Position numbers and translations under genes: made by a program. Positions 55,099-63,922 of a DNA stretch of 64,000 nt are shown piece after piece. The DNA comes from Sulfitobacter sp. F26169L. GTDB taxonomy: Bacteria; Pseudomonadota; Alphaproteobacteria; Rhodobacterales; Rhodobacteraceae. The DNA lies in assembly GCF_026410285.1 (NCBI RefSeq), contig NZ_JAPMLP010000011.1, positions 35,248 through 99,247 on the forward strand. Direction: 5' to 3'. Below the pieces are notes generated by a model. The model saw nothing but the letters and a program-made list of their open reading frames with translations. It did no database searches and had not been told where the DNA came from. The stretch's first letter is position 1; every line of letters begins with the position of its first letter.

Positions 55099-57213
55099 AT
55101 GTCCACATCCAACCCACATACGCCCGTCTGGTCGGGCTTCGCCTACACCGTCATTGGCAACTTGCGCCGCCATCACGGTGTCGCAAGCTCCCGCCCCGAT
55201 GGCTTTGACCGCAAAATGGAACCGCCATCGGAGCTGGACGAACTGTTTGCCCGGTTCGAAGACGGTAAAGCCGCCGAAATCTTTGACGCGCCCACGAGTC
55301 TGCCGTCACGCTACGTCCCTGCTCGCCAGTTGCTAACAGCCATTCGCCTTGCCGCCACTTTTGGCGGGCCTGACGCCTATCAAGCTGGCCTGCTCTGTGG
55401 CGCTCTGACGGTGATCAGCGACATCGCACCTGCGGACATGACCACCCTCAAGGATACGCTGAAGCTGGGCCTCCCTTATACGGACTGGCAAGTGATCTCG
55501 CCCGACATTATCGACGGGCAAGTGTCCAAAACGGCCCAAAGCCGGTTCGAGAGTAACATCGCGGATCGGATTGACCGCATCGAGCCGGTGCTGATCCTGC
55601 AAGCCGATGGGGTTTCCCTGCCCAGCCATCTCGTGGCCATCGCACCAGCAATCCTGCCGTATGCACCGGTATCACGCGATATCGTGATGACCCATCTGCT
55701 CGCCGGCAATCTGCATGATCAGATCCCGGACCCGATGGCGTTGCACGATGCCCTTCCACAAAACGTCGATCTCGCCGCCTTGGAGACGCTGGAAGCCTGC
55801 GCCGCGTTGCGCGCGCCGACCCCGCGTGTGGTGCTGCAAAGGCTGGACACCATGATCGACACGCAGGCCAGATCGTCAGGTCCCCGGCTCGAAAATTTCG
55901 AAGGCGAGACCCCTGCTCTCCTTGCCGCGCGCCGCGTGGTCGACGACCTTTTGCTGTGGAAAGACGGCGAAGCGGGGTGGCACGAGATCAGCCGGTCGCT
56001 TCTTCTGTACGGTCCGCCTGGCACCGGCAAAACATTTCTCGCCCGCGCGATCGGAAACAGTGCCGGTCTCACCACCATAAATGCCAGCTTTGCCGAGTGG
56101 CAGGCGCATGGTCATCTTGGCGATATGATGCGCGCGATGGATAACACCTTCTCGGAGGCGCGGCGCCGCGCACCTTGCCTGATCATTATCGACGAGATTG
56201 ACGCCGTTGGGTCACGCAGCGATCCTGATCGCCACGCCAACAACTATCGCACTCAAGTAATCAACGGTTTCTTGGGGCATCTGGATTCCATCGCGCAAAG
56301 AGAAGGCGTGGCGGTGATCGGCACCTGCAACCATCCGGGCAGGATGGATCCTGCTGTGCTTCGCGCCGGGCGTATGGATCTCAAGATCCAAGTGCCGTTA
56401 CCCGATGCCGAAGCAATTCTGGGCATTCTTCGCCATCACCTGCGTGAGGACATTGCCGATGCCGAACTGCAGTCCCTGGCACACCGCGCCGTCGGGCGCA
56501 GTGCGGCGGACATCGACGCGGCCATCCGCGCCGCGCGCTCTGATGCGCGGCACACCCGCAAACTCCTGAGCCTTGCGATGCTGCACGACACGCTCGGGAT
56601 CGAGACCTCGGGCGCGGATGATGCAGTTCTCAGGCGTGTTGCTATTCATGAGGCAGGGCACGCCGTTCTGGGTGCCGCTCTCGGTCTTGGCACCATCGAG
56701 GCAATCGCCATCACCAACGAAGGTGGACATGTTCAGCGCCGCAGTAAGCCGACCGAGAGCCTTCTGTCGGATATCGAGGCCGAGATCTCATATGCTCTTG
56801 CCGGTCGAGCTGCGGAGCGGCTGGTGCTGGGCGAGGTCTCGGCCGGCGCCGGTGGCCCTGCGGCCAGCGATCTGGCGTTAGCGACCTACATGGCGATCCA
56901 GATCGAGACCACCTACGGTCTGGGACATGAGGGACTGGTCTGGCATGCCGATCTGGACATTATTCATCGTCAGACCCCCGCGATCCGGGACCGCGTCCGC
57001 CAGCGCCTGCAACGGGCGGAGCAGCAGGCCAGCATCCTGCTGGGACACCATCGTGACGCGTTGGAAGCGCTGGCCCGCACGCTGGTCGAGAAGCGGTCGA
57101 TGCGGACAAAAGAGATCCGGCATGCGCTGCAAAGCGTTGCCGCATCCGTCACTTCTATGACGCCAAAGGCCACAGAGAACCTGGTCCAGCGCGATTATCA
57201 GCACTCCGTCTAA
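55099..57213 (+). CDS. FtsH-like AAA ATPase / M41 metalloprotease without membrane anchor
   Basis: A 704-residue protein. Walker A is YGPPGTGKTFLARAIG (about 304-319), Walker B CLIIIDEIDAVGS, and RAGRMD gives the arginine finger. The peptidase domain has HEAGH at 517-521 and a SDLALAT segment with Asp591 as likely third zinc ligand, as in FtsH. The N-terminal 270 residues replace the FtsH membrane helices by a soluble, unassigned domain. GAGGGAGG precedes the ATG at 55099. A plasmid-borne soluble FtsH relative next to a nuclease-like gene is unusual. Substrate unknown. Confidence 0.87.
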   Translation: MSTSNPHTPVWSGFAYTVIGNLRRHHGVASSRPDGFDRKMEPPSELDELFARFEDGKAAEIFDAPTSLPSRYVPARQLLTAIRLAATFGGPDAYQAGLLCGALTVISDIAPADMTTLKDTLKLGLPYTDWQVISPDIIDGQVSKTAQSRFESNIADRIDRIEPVLILQADGVSLPSHLVAIAPAILPYAPVSRDIVMTHLLAGNLHDQIPDPMALHDALPQNVDLAALETLEACAALRAPTPRVVLQRLDTMIDTQARSSGPRLENFEGETPALLAARRVVDDLLLWKDGEAGWHEISRSLLLYGPPGTGKTFLARAIGNSAGLTTINASFAEWQAHGHLGDMMRAMDNTFSEARRRAPCLIIIDEIDAVGSRSDPDRHANNYRTQVINGFLGHLDSIAQREGVAVIGTCNHPGRMDPAVLRAGRMDLKIQVPLPDAEAILGILRHHLREDIADAELQSLAHRAVGRSAADIDAAIRAARSDARHTRKLLSLAMLHDTLGIETSGADDAVLRRVAIHEAGHAVLGAALGLGTIEAIAITNEGGHVQRRSKPTESLLSDIEAEISYALAGRAAERLVLGEVSAGAGGPAASDLALATYMAIQIETTYGLGHEGLVWHADLDIIHRQTPAIRDRVRQRLQRAEQQASILLGHHRDALEALARTLVEKRSMRTKEIRHALQSVAASVTSMTPKATENLVQRDYQHSV

Positions 57214-57308
57214 CTTTCACACGTCGCACCATGCCGCCGAGAAAGGCGGCACGGTGCGACAGGATCGATAAAAATTGCCAATCAATCACAAAGAACGGAA
57301 GCCAGCTT

Positions 57309-57878
57309 ATGAAGAATGACTGCCCCGACACTCAATACGATGACCTTATATCGTTTGTATACGACCTGCCGCCGGTCGCCAGTCCTGACCGCTACTCCAT
57401 TGCATCATCCGCTACCCGCTTTCCCCATGCGTCCTTAGCCGAAGCTCGTATCAGCGGTACCCATCATCCGGTGATCGGCATCACAGCCGCGGGCTGGATG
57501 ATGATCGGAGGCGTTGGTTGGCGATTGATTAAAGCCGACAAAACCGTCACGCACAGAATTGCTTGTGCATGCAACAGGCTCCAGCGTCACCTTCTGACTG
57601 ACCTCGAAAAGTTCGATCAAGCATATGAGCGCCATGTATTGCGGACGGACCAAAGTAAAATCGCAGGATTGGTGCAGACACCGCTGGAACCGGGCAGATA
57701 TGTTGTCCGCCCCAGTGATATCACATCGCGCCGGACGAAAGACCGCCTTGACCATTATCTTGATGACCCGCCGCCCCAGAACGATACTGATGATCCGTCC
57801 TTCGAACTGCCTGATGGGTATGTCAGCAGCGAGGTTTGGTGGCAGTTTGCCTGGAGAATGACGCACAGCACGACATAG
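57309..57878 (+). CDS. Unknown protein, last gene of the RHH-controlled operon
   Basis: A 189-residue soluble protein. One weakly hydrophobic stretch (PVIGITAAGWMMIGGVGWRL, about 51-70) could be a single membrane helix. The C-terminus is Asp/Pro-rich (HYLDDPPPQNDTDDPSFELP). No family recognised. GGAAG lies eight bases before the ATG; a longer frame from 57231 has no site. It follows the AAA-protease gene by 95 bp. Confidence 0.6.
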   Translation: MKNDCPDTQYDDLISFVYDLPPVASPDRYSIASSATRFPHASLAEARISGTHHPVIGITAAGWMMIGGVGWRLIKADKTVTHRIACACNRLQRHLLTDLEKFDQAYERHVLRTDQSKIAGLVQTPLEPGRYVVRPSDITSRRTKDRLDHYLDDPPPQNDTDDPSFELPDGYVSSEVWWQFAWRMTHSTT

Positions 57879-58674
57879 CGCTAAGAGGGGAGCAGTGGCA
57901 GGCAGAGTTGTTGAGTTCAGGGATGGTTTCTTGCCGGTATTTTTACAGTTTCAGAGGTTTTTTGATCTTTTGGTTTCAGATTTTTGAAGCGGAAGAGTTT
58001 TTTGGGTTTTCCAAAAGACAGGCAGAGATCTGTTTTTAAGGTTTTAGCGTTGTTATGCTTTGAGCGATTTTGCGACTTTTTTATTCTTTTGATGCTTAAA
58101 TAGATCGCTCTAGCCTTCGTAAGCGCCTCCTCGGATACGCGTGTTTCTCGGCGATCCCTGTCCCGGGCATCGATCCGTATGACCCTGAAACGGCTACTTT
58201 GGGTTGCCCTCGTTCTCCGCGCCGGTCGCACGCTCACAGCCGGATTGCAAAATTATACGGATTTTTGTCGTTCAGGCAGTCCATACATCAACCCCTTTTC
58301 TTGAAACGGGTCTGATTGAGCACCGAACAGCCAAAAAACTCCGTAAATTTATCCTGGCTTTTGCGGGAAATTTCACCTGTGGGAGACGCAAAACACAGCG
58401 AGTGTTCAAGGGTCTCAGCAGAACTTTTCTGCCTTTTCCCAAAGGATATTTCTGCTGACAAGCACATGGCTTCCCTCTCGAGAGAGCTACTCGGAAGCAA
58501 GGCAAAATATGCTATATATTATTGTTTTTACCTATTTTTTATTTTCCACTATCCACAGGAAAAGCCTTTGGCTGCGTTGATAGGTATCACGCGCAGCCCG
58601 TAAATTTAAGGCGTGTTCCCATCCTGGGTCACGACCGTTGGCGTGCTGCCAACCTCCTTAGAAAGCAATCCAAG
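57879..58674. other. Long AT-rich gap between operon and DNA methyltransferase
   Basis: This 796-bp gap holds no convincing gene; several short frames are open on both strands but overlap one another. From about 57920 to 58110 the + strand is strongly G+T-rich. At 58500-58560 a very AT-rich stretch ends in CTATCCACAGGAAA, which resembles a DnaA box and recurs near the presumed oriT. It may be an origin remnant, leader or regulatory region. Confidence 0.45.
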
Positions 58675-60042
58675 ATGAAAGACGATTCATACCCCCAGCG
58701 GCTGTCGCTGGATAAGCCTCCCGGCTACAAACAGAAGACAGCACCCGCCATGCCCTTCCCCCAGACTTCAACGTCTGATACATATCCGCCTCTGGCGAAT
58801 TTGCTCTTTTCAGCAGAAAAGACCCTGCCTGTTCCTGCGAAGCACATCTGCACACTGGATTTTCTGACTGACATCCGCGAATTCAGCGGTCTCGGGACGA
58901 TCACAACGACCTTCATCGAGAACGACATTCCCTACTATCTCGGGAAATTCTTCAAAAGTGGCGGGGCCCGGCTTCACGCGCTGCATGAATTTTCATACCG
59001 CGCATCGTTCAATCCTCATCTGCCCGAGTTCCTGATCGAAAGGCTGTCATCGGCGGGTGACATTGTTCACGATCCGTTTGCCGGCAGCGGAACAACCCTG
59101 ATCGAGGCCGCTCGTCTTGGCCGGATTGCATGCGGGTCTGATATCAACCCGATGGCCGAGGCAATCATTGCTCCCCGTATCGGTCCGGAGATCACGCCGG
59201 AAGGGATCATTCATGCGCTTGAAACGGTTGACTGGTCCGCTGGACACCGCCACTCCTTGGGGCTCCCGAGCGAGTTTTTCAACGCGAAGACCCTGCAGAA
59301 ATTGTCGGCATTGCAGGTCTGGTCGCAAGGAAGGGCACCCTTCAATGACGCAGATGCCGATCCGGTCGCCCGTTGGATCCGCATGGTCGTGTTGTCACGC
59401 CTGACCGGGCATTCGAGCGGGTTCATGAGCGGCTATACCCTCCCGCCAAACAAGGCGACGACCAGCGCCAGCCAGCGCCGGATCAACGAAGAACGGGGCG
59501 AGAACCCGCCGGAGAGGGACGTGAAGCGCAACATTATCCGCAAGACGCGCTCCCTGCTCAGGGATGGCTCGATCCCCTATGATTGCCGTCACAGGATCGG
59601 GGTCGGTGACGCTTCCGACACACCCTGGATCGAGGATGCCAGTGTCAACCTCGTGGTAACCTCACCCCCTTTCTGCACGGAAGTGGATTACGCTTTTGAG
59701 CACTGGTTGCGGCTGAAATACTTTGGGATTGACCCCAAGAGCATCGCCTTTTCACATATCGCGTCTTTGAAAGCCTGGACCGCAATGATCCGCAATATGC
59801 TGATGGAGATGATGCGCGTCGTAAAACCCGGCGGCTACATCGCCCTAGAAGTAGGTGAAATCAAGAAGGGGACCGTCAAGCTCGAGCGAGCCGTTTGGGA
59901 GGCCGCCGAGGGCCTGCCCTGCCGCCGTCTCGGCGTCATAATCCATGATGCGGAATTCACCAAAACATCCCATATTTTCGACGTCACCAAAAATCAGCGC
60001 GGCACGAATACCAACAGGATTGTCATCATGCAGCGCCTGTGA
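58675..60042 (+). CDS. DNA methyltransferase (amino-methylating type)
   Basis: A 455-residue SAM-dependent methyltransferase. Motif I is HDPFAGSGTTLIEAARLGR (residues about 132-150), followed by GSDINPMAEAI. Motif IV is VVTSPPFCTEVDYAFEHWLR (TSPPF at 329-333). TSPPF is typical of enzymes that methylate exocyclic amino groups (N4-cytosine or N6-adenine). The order is motif I then IV, not the beta-class order. The ATG at 58675 is chosen because upstream sequence is not protein-like; its ribosome site is weak. No restriction endonuclease is adjacent, so it may be an orphan. Confidence 0.82.
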   Translation: MKDDSYPQRLSLDKPPGYKQKTAPAMPFPQTSTSDTYPPLANLLFSAEKTLPVPAKHICTLDFLTDIREFSGLGTITTTFIENDIPYYLGKFFKSGGARLHALHEFSYRASFNPHLPEFLIERLSSAGDIVHDPFAGSGTTLIEAARLGRIACGSDINPMAEAIIAPRIGPEITPEGIIHALETVDWSAGHRHSLGLPSEFFNAKTLQKLSALQVWSQGRAPFNDADADPVARWIRMVVLSRLTGHSSGFMSGYTLPPNKATTSASQRRINEERGENPPERDVKRNIIRKTRSLLRDGSIPYDCRHRIGVGDASDTPWIEDASVNLVVTSPPFCTEVDYAFEHWLRLKYFGIDPKSIAFSHIASLKAWTAMIRNMLMEMMRVVKPGGYIALEVGEIKKGTVKLERAVWEAAEGLPCRRLGVIIHDAEFTKTSHIFDVTKNQRGTNTNRIVIMQRL

Positions 60043-60057
60043 GCGGGTTGCATGAGC

Positions 60058-60093
60058 ATGGTTTCACCGGATGTCATCATCCGGTGAAACCAT
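60058..60093. terminator. Perfect 16-bp hairpin after the methyltransferase gene
   Basis: ATGGTTTCACCGGATG (60058-60073) and CATCCGGTGAAACCAT (60078-60093) are perfect complements around a four-base loop. It starts 15 bases after the stop. No T-run follows, so it may also serve as a protein-binding or RNA-stability element. Confidence 0.55.
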
Positions 60094-60186
60094 ATCAATC
60101 CTGAAGCATCTCTTTATATTCCGGCGGGCAAAACCGGTTCTTCGCAACCCCGTCAGCGCAAACTGAGTGTTTGTAGGCTTCCGAAA

Positions 60187-61032
60187 TCAACCCGCGCTTC
60201 CAGACTCATGCGGGCCAAGATCAATCAGCCCTCTCCGAACGCGCTCCTCTAAGTCAACGCCACGCAGTTCCTCTTCATACCCAACTGATACATTTCGAAG
60301 CAAAGTACCCCCTGGCATACGCCGCTCAGCGGCTCTGTGAGTGTGACCGAACAGCCAGACATCCGGTTTATACCTTTCAATTTCAGCTTCCAGATTAGAC
60401 GCGAAAAAAGGTGAGAGCTCACTGACGCCCCCTATGACCGCACACGAGGGTGCGTGATGGGTGACAACAACGGTTTTGCCCGCCCACTGACGTGCAAGCT
60501 CCCTGACCAGCCAGGCCTTCTGCTGCTCGCGCTTGGAAACAGTGTCCTCCGGGCGGATTAACTTTTCGGAATTGCCCACAGTGATTACACCGTAGCCATA
60601 ATCCGGCATCGCGCGGGTATGCCAGAGCGTGTCCGCGACAGCGGCTTCGCCGTACCACTCAAAAAAACGCAGATCGGTCCAAAACGTGGTCATCAGAACC
60701 CTGACATTTCACAACACCAGACGTCGACATTGTCTGAAACTGCATCCGAGTTCACAACAAACGACATCGAGTTCCTTATCCAGCAGAGTCAGATTATCTC
60801 CGTAGTAATCGTGGTCTCCGGGGAAAATCACCGTCTTCGATTTGGGATAAAGTGCGCCGAGCCAGCGTATCGCACGTGGCCATTTCGTGGCCGCATGTTC
60901 GCTCAGATCGCCCGCGATGATCAGGGTGTCTGCTGCCTGTCCAACCTGTTTGATCGCTTCGCCAGATCCGCTGAGGACATCGTTATCCAGAATCTCATCA
61001 AAATGGAGGTCAGCCGGAACGAGGATTTCCAC
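60187..61032 (-). pseudogene. Metallophosphoesterase interrupted by one in-frame stop
   Basis: A calcineurin-like phosphoesterase split by a TGA at 60709-60711. Before it: LVPADLHFDEIL (the DxH motif), AGDLSEH (GD), FPGDHDYYG (GNHD variant). After it, in the same frame: TTFWTDLRFFE, VVVTHHAPS and LFGHTHRAAE (His motifs). All metal-binding motifs are present, so only the stop spoils the gene. The GTG at 61032 is the likely start. A restart at 60693 would lack half of the active site. Confidence 0.78.
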
Positions 61033-61250
61033 GGTATCTTTCCAGTGATTGTCAGTGCCAATGCAGGCTCCTGAGGAAGTAAATTTGCAACAACTGCGCA
61101 CCGAATCTGGATGGTCAGGGCGTCATAAAAAATTGACAAGGCGCGATCTCGTTCATCCGCCGCCAGCCAACCATCGCTGAGCCTCCAGCGGTTGAAGAAC
61201 AACCAATCCAGATCATGCCGCCGCTGGCGGATCAGGCCCTCCCGAATGAC

Positions 61251-61751
61251 CTACCGGGTTGGCGGCCTGACAGGCTTCCCATCCGAATGGGCCTCAAGCA
61301 TATCGTGCCTGGACAGCCTGAACCTCAGGAGTGACGCCACATTCTCCTCTGTGATGGTCGCGAGGTTAGTGAGCTCGGCACGTACGTCCTCTGGGATTAC
61401 CGTGCAGGCCCGATCACCCGCCGCTGTGAAGTGCGGATCGGTTGTTATCTCCAATGCCCATTCCCGCGGTTGCTCGCACCACAGGAATGTCTCAGCCAGT
61501 GCCTTCCATCTACCGTTCTCGACAAGACCAAGGCTTTGCAAGTCCGGTAGAACGTCCTGGTCCACACCGGCAGAACCGAGACCATAGCCTGGCTTTATGA
61601 CCAATGACGTCAGCGTATCTACCTCTTCGCGAATACGTCGAACCGAAAAATCTGGAACAGCCACCCCCTCTGGCGGCAGGTAAGTTATAAGCCCCTGCTG
61701 GTCTGCCAAGGCGAGAACGGCGACGCAGATATCATTCAGCCTGGACATCAT
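61251..61751 (-). CDS. Unknown protein, probably shortened by an in-frame stop
   Basis: A 166-residue protein, MSRLNDICVAVLALADQQGL at the start, with RLSRHDMLEAH near the end. It stops at a TAG (61251-61253), yet the same frame stays open and protein-like for about 50 more codons (IREGLIRQRRHDLDWLFFNR, RLSDGWLAADERDRALSIFY), to around 61090. The original gene was therefore probably longer. It overlaps the metallophosphoesterase start region. No family recognised. Confidence 0.55.
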   Translation of the reverse strand: MMSRLNDICVAVLALADQQGLITYLPPEGVAVPDFSVRRIREEVDTLTSLVIKPGYGLGSAGVDQDVLPDLQSLGLVENGRWKALAETFLWCEQPREWALEITTDPHFTAAGDRACTVIPEDVRAELTNLATITEENVASLLRFRLSRHDMLEAHSDGKPVRPPTR

Positions 61752-61882
61752 CTGCGGTAAGTGCGGATCGGCCAGCGGTCGAGCTCCTCGATATCAACTG
61801 TAGCTTGGCCAAGCGCGCGCAGCGCTTCGCAAGCAATCTGGTATGCCGCGATGTGATATGTGATCATGGATCGACGCGCCAT
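61748..61882 (-). CDS. Possible 44-residue protein coupled to the next gene
   Basis: ATG at 61882 to TGA at 61748-61750, whose last bases overlap the ATGATG start of the 61251-61751 gene. The product reads MITYHIAAYQIACEALRALG in its middle and is helix-like. The frame is protein-like for some 25 codons upstream of the ATG as well, where no start codon occurs, so it may be the end of a decayed gene. No recognised family. Confidence 0.4.
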   Translation of the reverse strand: MARRSMITYHIAAYQIACEALRALGQATVDIEELDRWPIRTYRR

Positions 61883-62151
61883 CCTGATCCGAGGCAGGTA
61901 AATTGCGCTTGATAAATTCCATGACGGGTCCGGCCTATCCGGACATTTTGATATTATCTGTCACCTAGTTCTCCCGGATCAGACAAGCGCGTGCTTTATG
62001 GTCTCGCCAGACTTCCATAGGTCTGAGTGAGAAGAAGCGCAAAACCACGCACTTTATACCTATCCTGACAGATCACTGGACAGTCGCGTGCATCAACGAA
62101 ACGGGTAGCGTGTTCATGGCTTCATCACCACAAGAGCACCCTGTAACTTCG

Positions 62152-62538
62152 CTACTTCGAGGGTTCTAATATCTGGTCTTGGCTAAACACACAGCACGGC
62201 GCGCGCCCTGAGACGTCACACAGGATCTGCAGCAAATCGGGCTCTTTATTTCTGCCGCCCGTCCAAAACCGATCTCCTACCAAGGCTACGCAGGATCTCT
62301 CCGCATTGCTCAGCTGCTGGATGCGCGCAACTTCCGCTGATCCAAAACCCGCAAAGGTTTTGCCCGAAGAAATTGTCGAGAGTGCATAGTTGAATGTATC
62401 AGACCCCAGAATATTCGCAGCACAACGATCATGCGGCGGCACTTCAGGATATCTATCGAAAAAGAGGGCCGCCAACCACGCTTTCGGCGTCATCAACGGA
62501 AAATCCTTACACGGTGCATCTGTCGACAAATCAGTCAT
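62152..62538 (-). CDS. Unknown protein
   Basis: A 128-residue soluble protein with MTPKAWLAALFFDRYPEVPP near the start and a Cys-rich end (LQILCDVSGRAPCCVFSQ). GGAG lies seven bases before the ATG, which supports a real gene. A 47-codon frame (ATG at 62674) ends overlapping its start and could be a coupled leader gene. No family recognised. Confidence 0.55.
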   Translation of the reverse strand: MTDLSTDAPCKDFPLMTPKAWLAALFFDRYPEVPPHDRCAANILGSDTFNYALSTISSGKTFAGFGSAEVARIQQLSNAERSCVALVGDRFWTGGRNKEPDLLQILCDVSGRAPCCVFSQDQILEPSK

Positions 62539-63049
62539 CTTGCTTCTCCACTATGGCGAGAGGACTGCTCCTAGTCGCGCTTTGGTCACAAACACCGGAA
62601 ACTGCCGTTCTTTGCGTGGACAAATTTGCAGCAAGGTAGATGCTGACCCTTGCAAAATTACGGTCATCAACCATGATTTTGGTCCCCTCGAAATGTTGAG
62701 ATCCACAACCTCGAAATTTCACAGGGCGGGCCCTCAACCCGGCCGCTTTCGGACTCTTCCTGTCTCATTTTTATCCTTTCCAACGTTTTTTATCAGCCCT
62801 AAATGAACGAACTACATCTTTATAAAGACTTGCGGATATTTTCACAAGCTAAGCGAAGGGATTATTTACGTCATTCAATCCAGGTGCTAGAAATTCCCCA
62901 TTATTAAAAGGAGATCCGCTTTCTTTTTTTTCTTCAATTTTCCAGTATCGCCATCTTTCGGGGCTCCGGAATTCACCCGGTTCTGCCTGGCTTGTTACGA
63001 TCTGCGCAAAGCATACCCGTCGCTTACCATACGTGCGCTACGGACGATC
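62539..63049. other. Gap with an orphan ribosome site
   Basis: Contains a strong Shine-Dalgarno-like AAAAGGAGAT at 62906-62914 with no start codon behind it, followed by a T-run (62921-62931). From about 62970 the frame of the 63050 gene is already protein-like (FCLACYDLRKAYPSLTIRAL). Upstream of 62900 I see nothing else firm apart from a possible 47-codon leftward frame. Confidence 0.45.
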
Positions 63050-63754
63050 TTGACCGTTGCACGAGCTGATGGCCCTCTGACGTATCAAGAGCTGGCCGAT
63101 TTAGTCGGGCAACCCTATGTCACTCTGGCCCATCAGATAGCTGCTCTCTCGGATGGACGGGACCGGAGTCCTGGTCTTGGCCTGCTCTCGCGACAGCAGG
63201 GTCGCCATACCAGAGCGCGTGTGGTGACCTGTTCCGACGTGGGCCTGTCAGATATCCAGCCATTTATTGTTCAGCAGGACCAAAGTCCATACAACGAAGC
63301 CACAGCCGCCGATATCCTGTCACGAACTTTGAGTGCACTTGATGCAGTGCTTGAACGCTACCCAAAGCTCACCCTTGGGTCGCTGTGTGTGTACCTGTTC
63401 ATCGCCACCCATCAGGAGAAATTCGCCTACTTCGGGGAGCCGGTCAAAATTATCTCGCGCGGACTTGAGCTATCCAACCTGCCAAAACACCTCAAGGTCC
63501 TCGAAATTGGCGCTACCAAATCCCCTTCGACAGGTTTGATCGGGTTTCACACGAACGAGTACGACCAGCGCATTCGGCTACCTTTCCTAACACAGGCTGG
63601 TATCGCGCTTGAATGCGCGCTCGTGACGGCTCTAACTGGTAAAGAAACAGTAGCACCCAAAGTTCCGCGTGCTGAAGCGCTTGATGCGCTCGATTCACCC
63701 ACGGACGTCCCTACCCTCGAACCGGAAGATTTCGACGATATTGTTTGGGAATGA
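63050..63754 (+). CDS. Winged-helix (MarR-like) protein with uncertain start
   Basis: At least 234 residues. The N-terminal part reads TYQELADLVGQPYVTLAHQI and LLSRQQGRHTRARVVTCSDV, a winged-helix DNA-binding domain with its wing, as in MarR-like proteins. The rest is unassigned, with an acidic tail. The first conventional start is TTG at 63050, but the frame upstream is clearly the missing start of the first helix, so the true N-terminus lies earlier or is lost. Possible reasons: frameshift in the T-run near 62925, or a rare start codon. Confidence 0.55.
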   Translation: MTVARADGPLTYQELADLVGQPYVTLAHQIAALSDGRDRSPGLGLLSRQQGRHTRARVVTCSDVGLSDIQPFIVQQDQSPYNEATAADILSRTLSALDAVLERYPKLTLGSLCVYLFIATHQEKFAYFGEPVKIISRGLELSNLPKHLKVLEIGATKSPSTGLIGFHTNEYDQRIRLPFLTQAGIALECALVTALTGKETVAPKVPRAEALDALDSPTDVPTLEPEDFDDIVWE

Positions 63755-63783
63755 AGGTGTGAGCGATACTTGAACCGCGACTC

Positions 63784-63915
63784 CTATTGCCTTTGAGGGT
63801 AGGGTGATCGGCCGATTTCCTCCATCAGTTTGTCACGGAACACCTCGGCGGGCGTCAGAGGTGGTCGCAAGGTTTCGTACCGGTAGTTAAGGTGGATCAA
63901 CTTGTGAAAGAAGTT
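63784..63915 (-). pseudogene. C-terminal coding fragment cut by the IS3-type element
   Basis: Leftward, the frame reads FFHKLIHLNYRYETLRPPLT, PAEVFRDKLMEEIGRSPYPQ and stops at 63784-63786. It is protein-like but has no start: to the right it runs into the start of the transposase gene on the other strand. It resembles the end of a recombinase- or transposase-type protein, but I cannot name it. The right limit is approximate. Confidence 0.45.
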
Positions 63916-63922
63916 ATCCCAA

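Noticed and set aside
57917..58603. Several short frames on both strands of the AT-rich gap
   Set aside because: They overlap one another in four frames, lack good ribosome sites and show no recognisable motif; none can be preferred.
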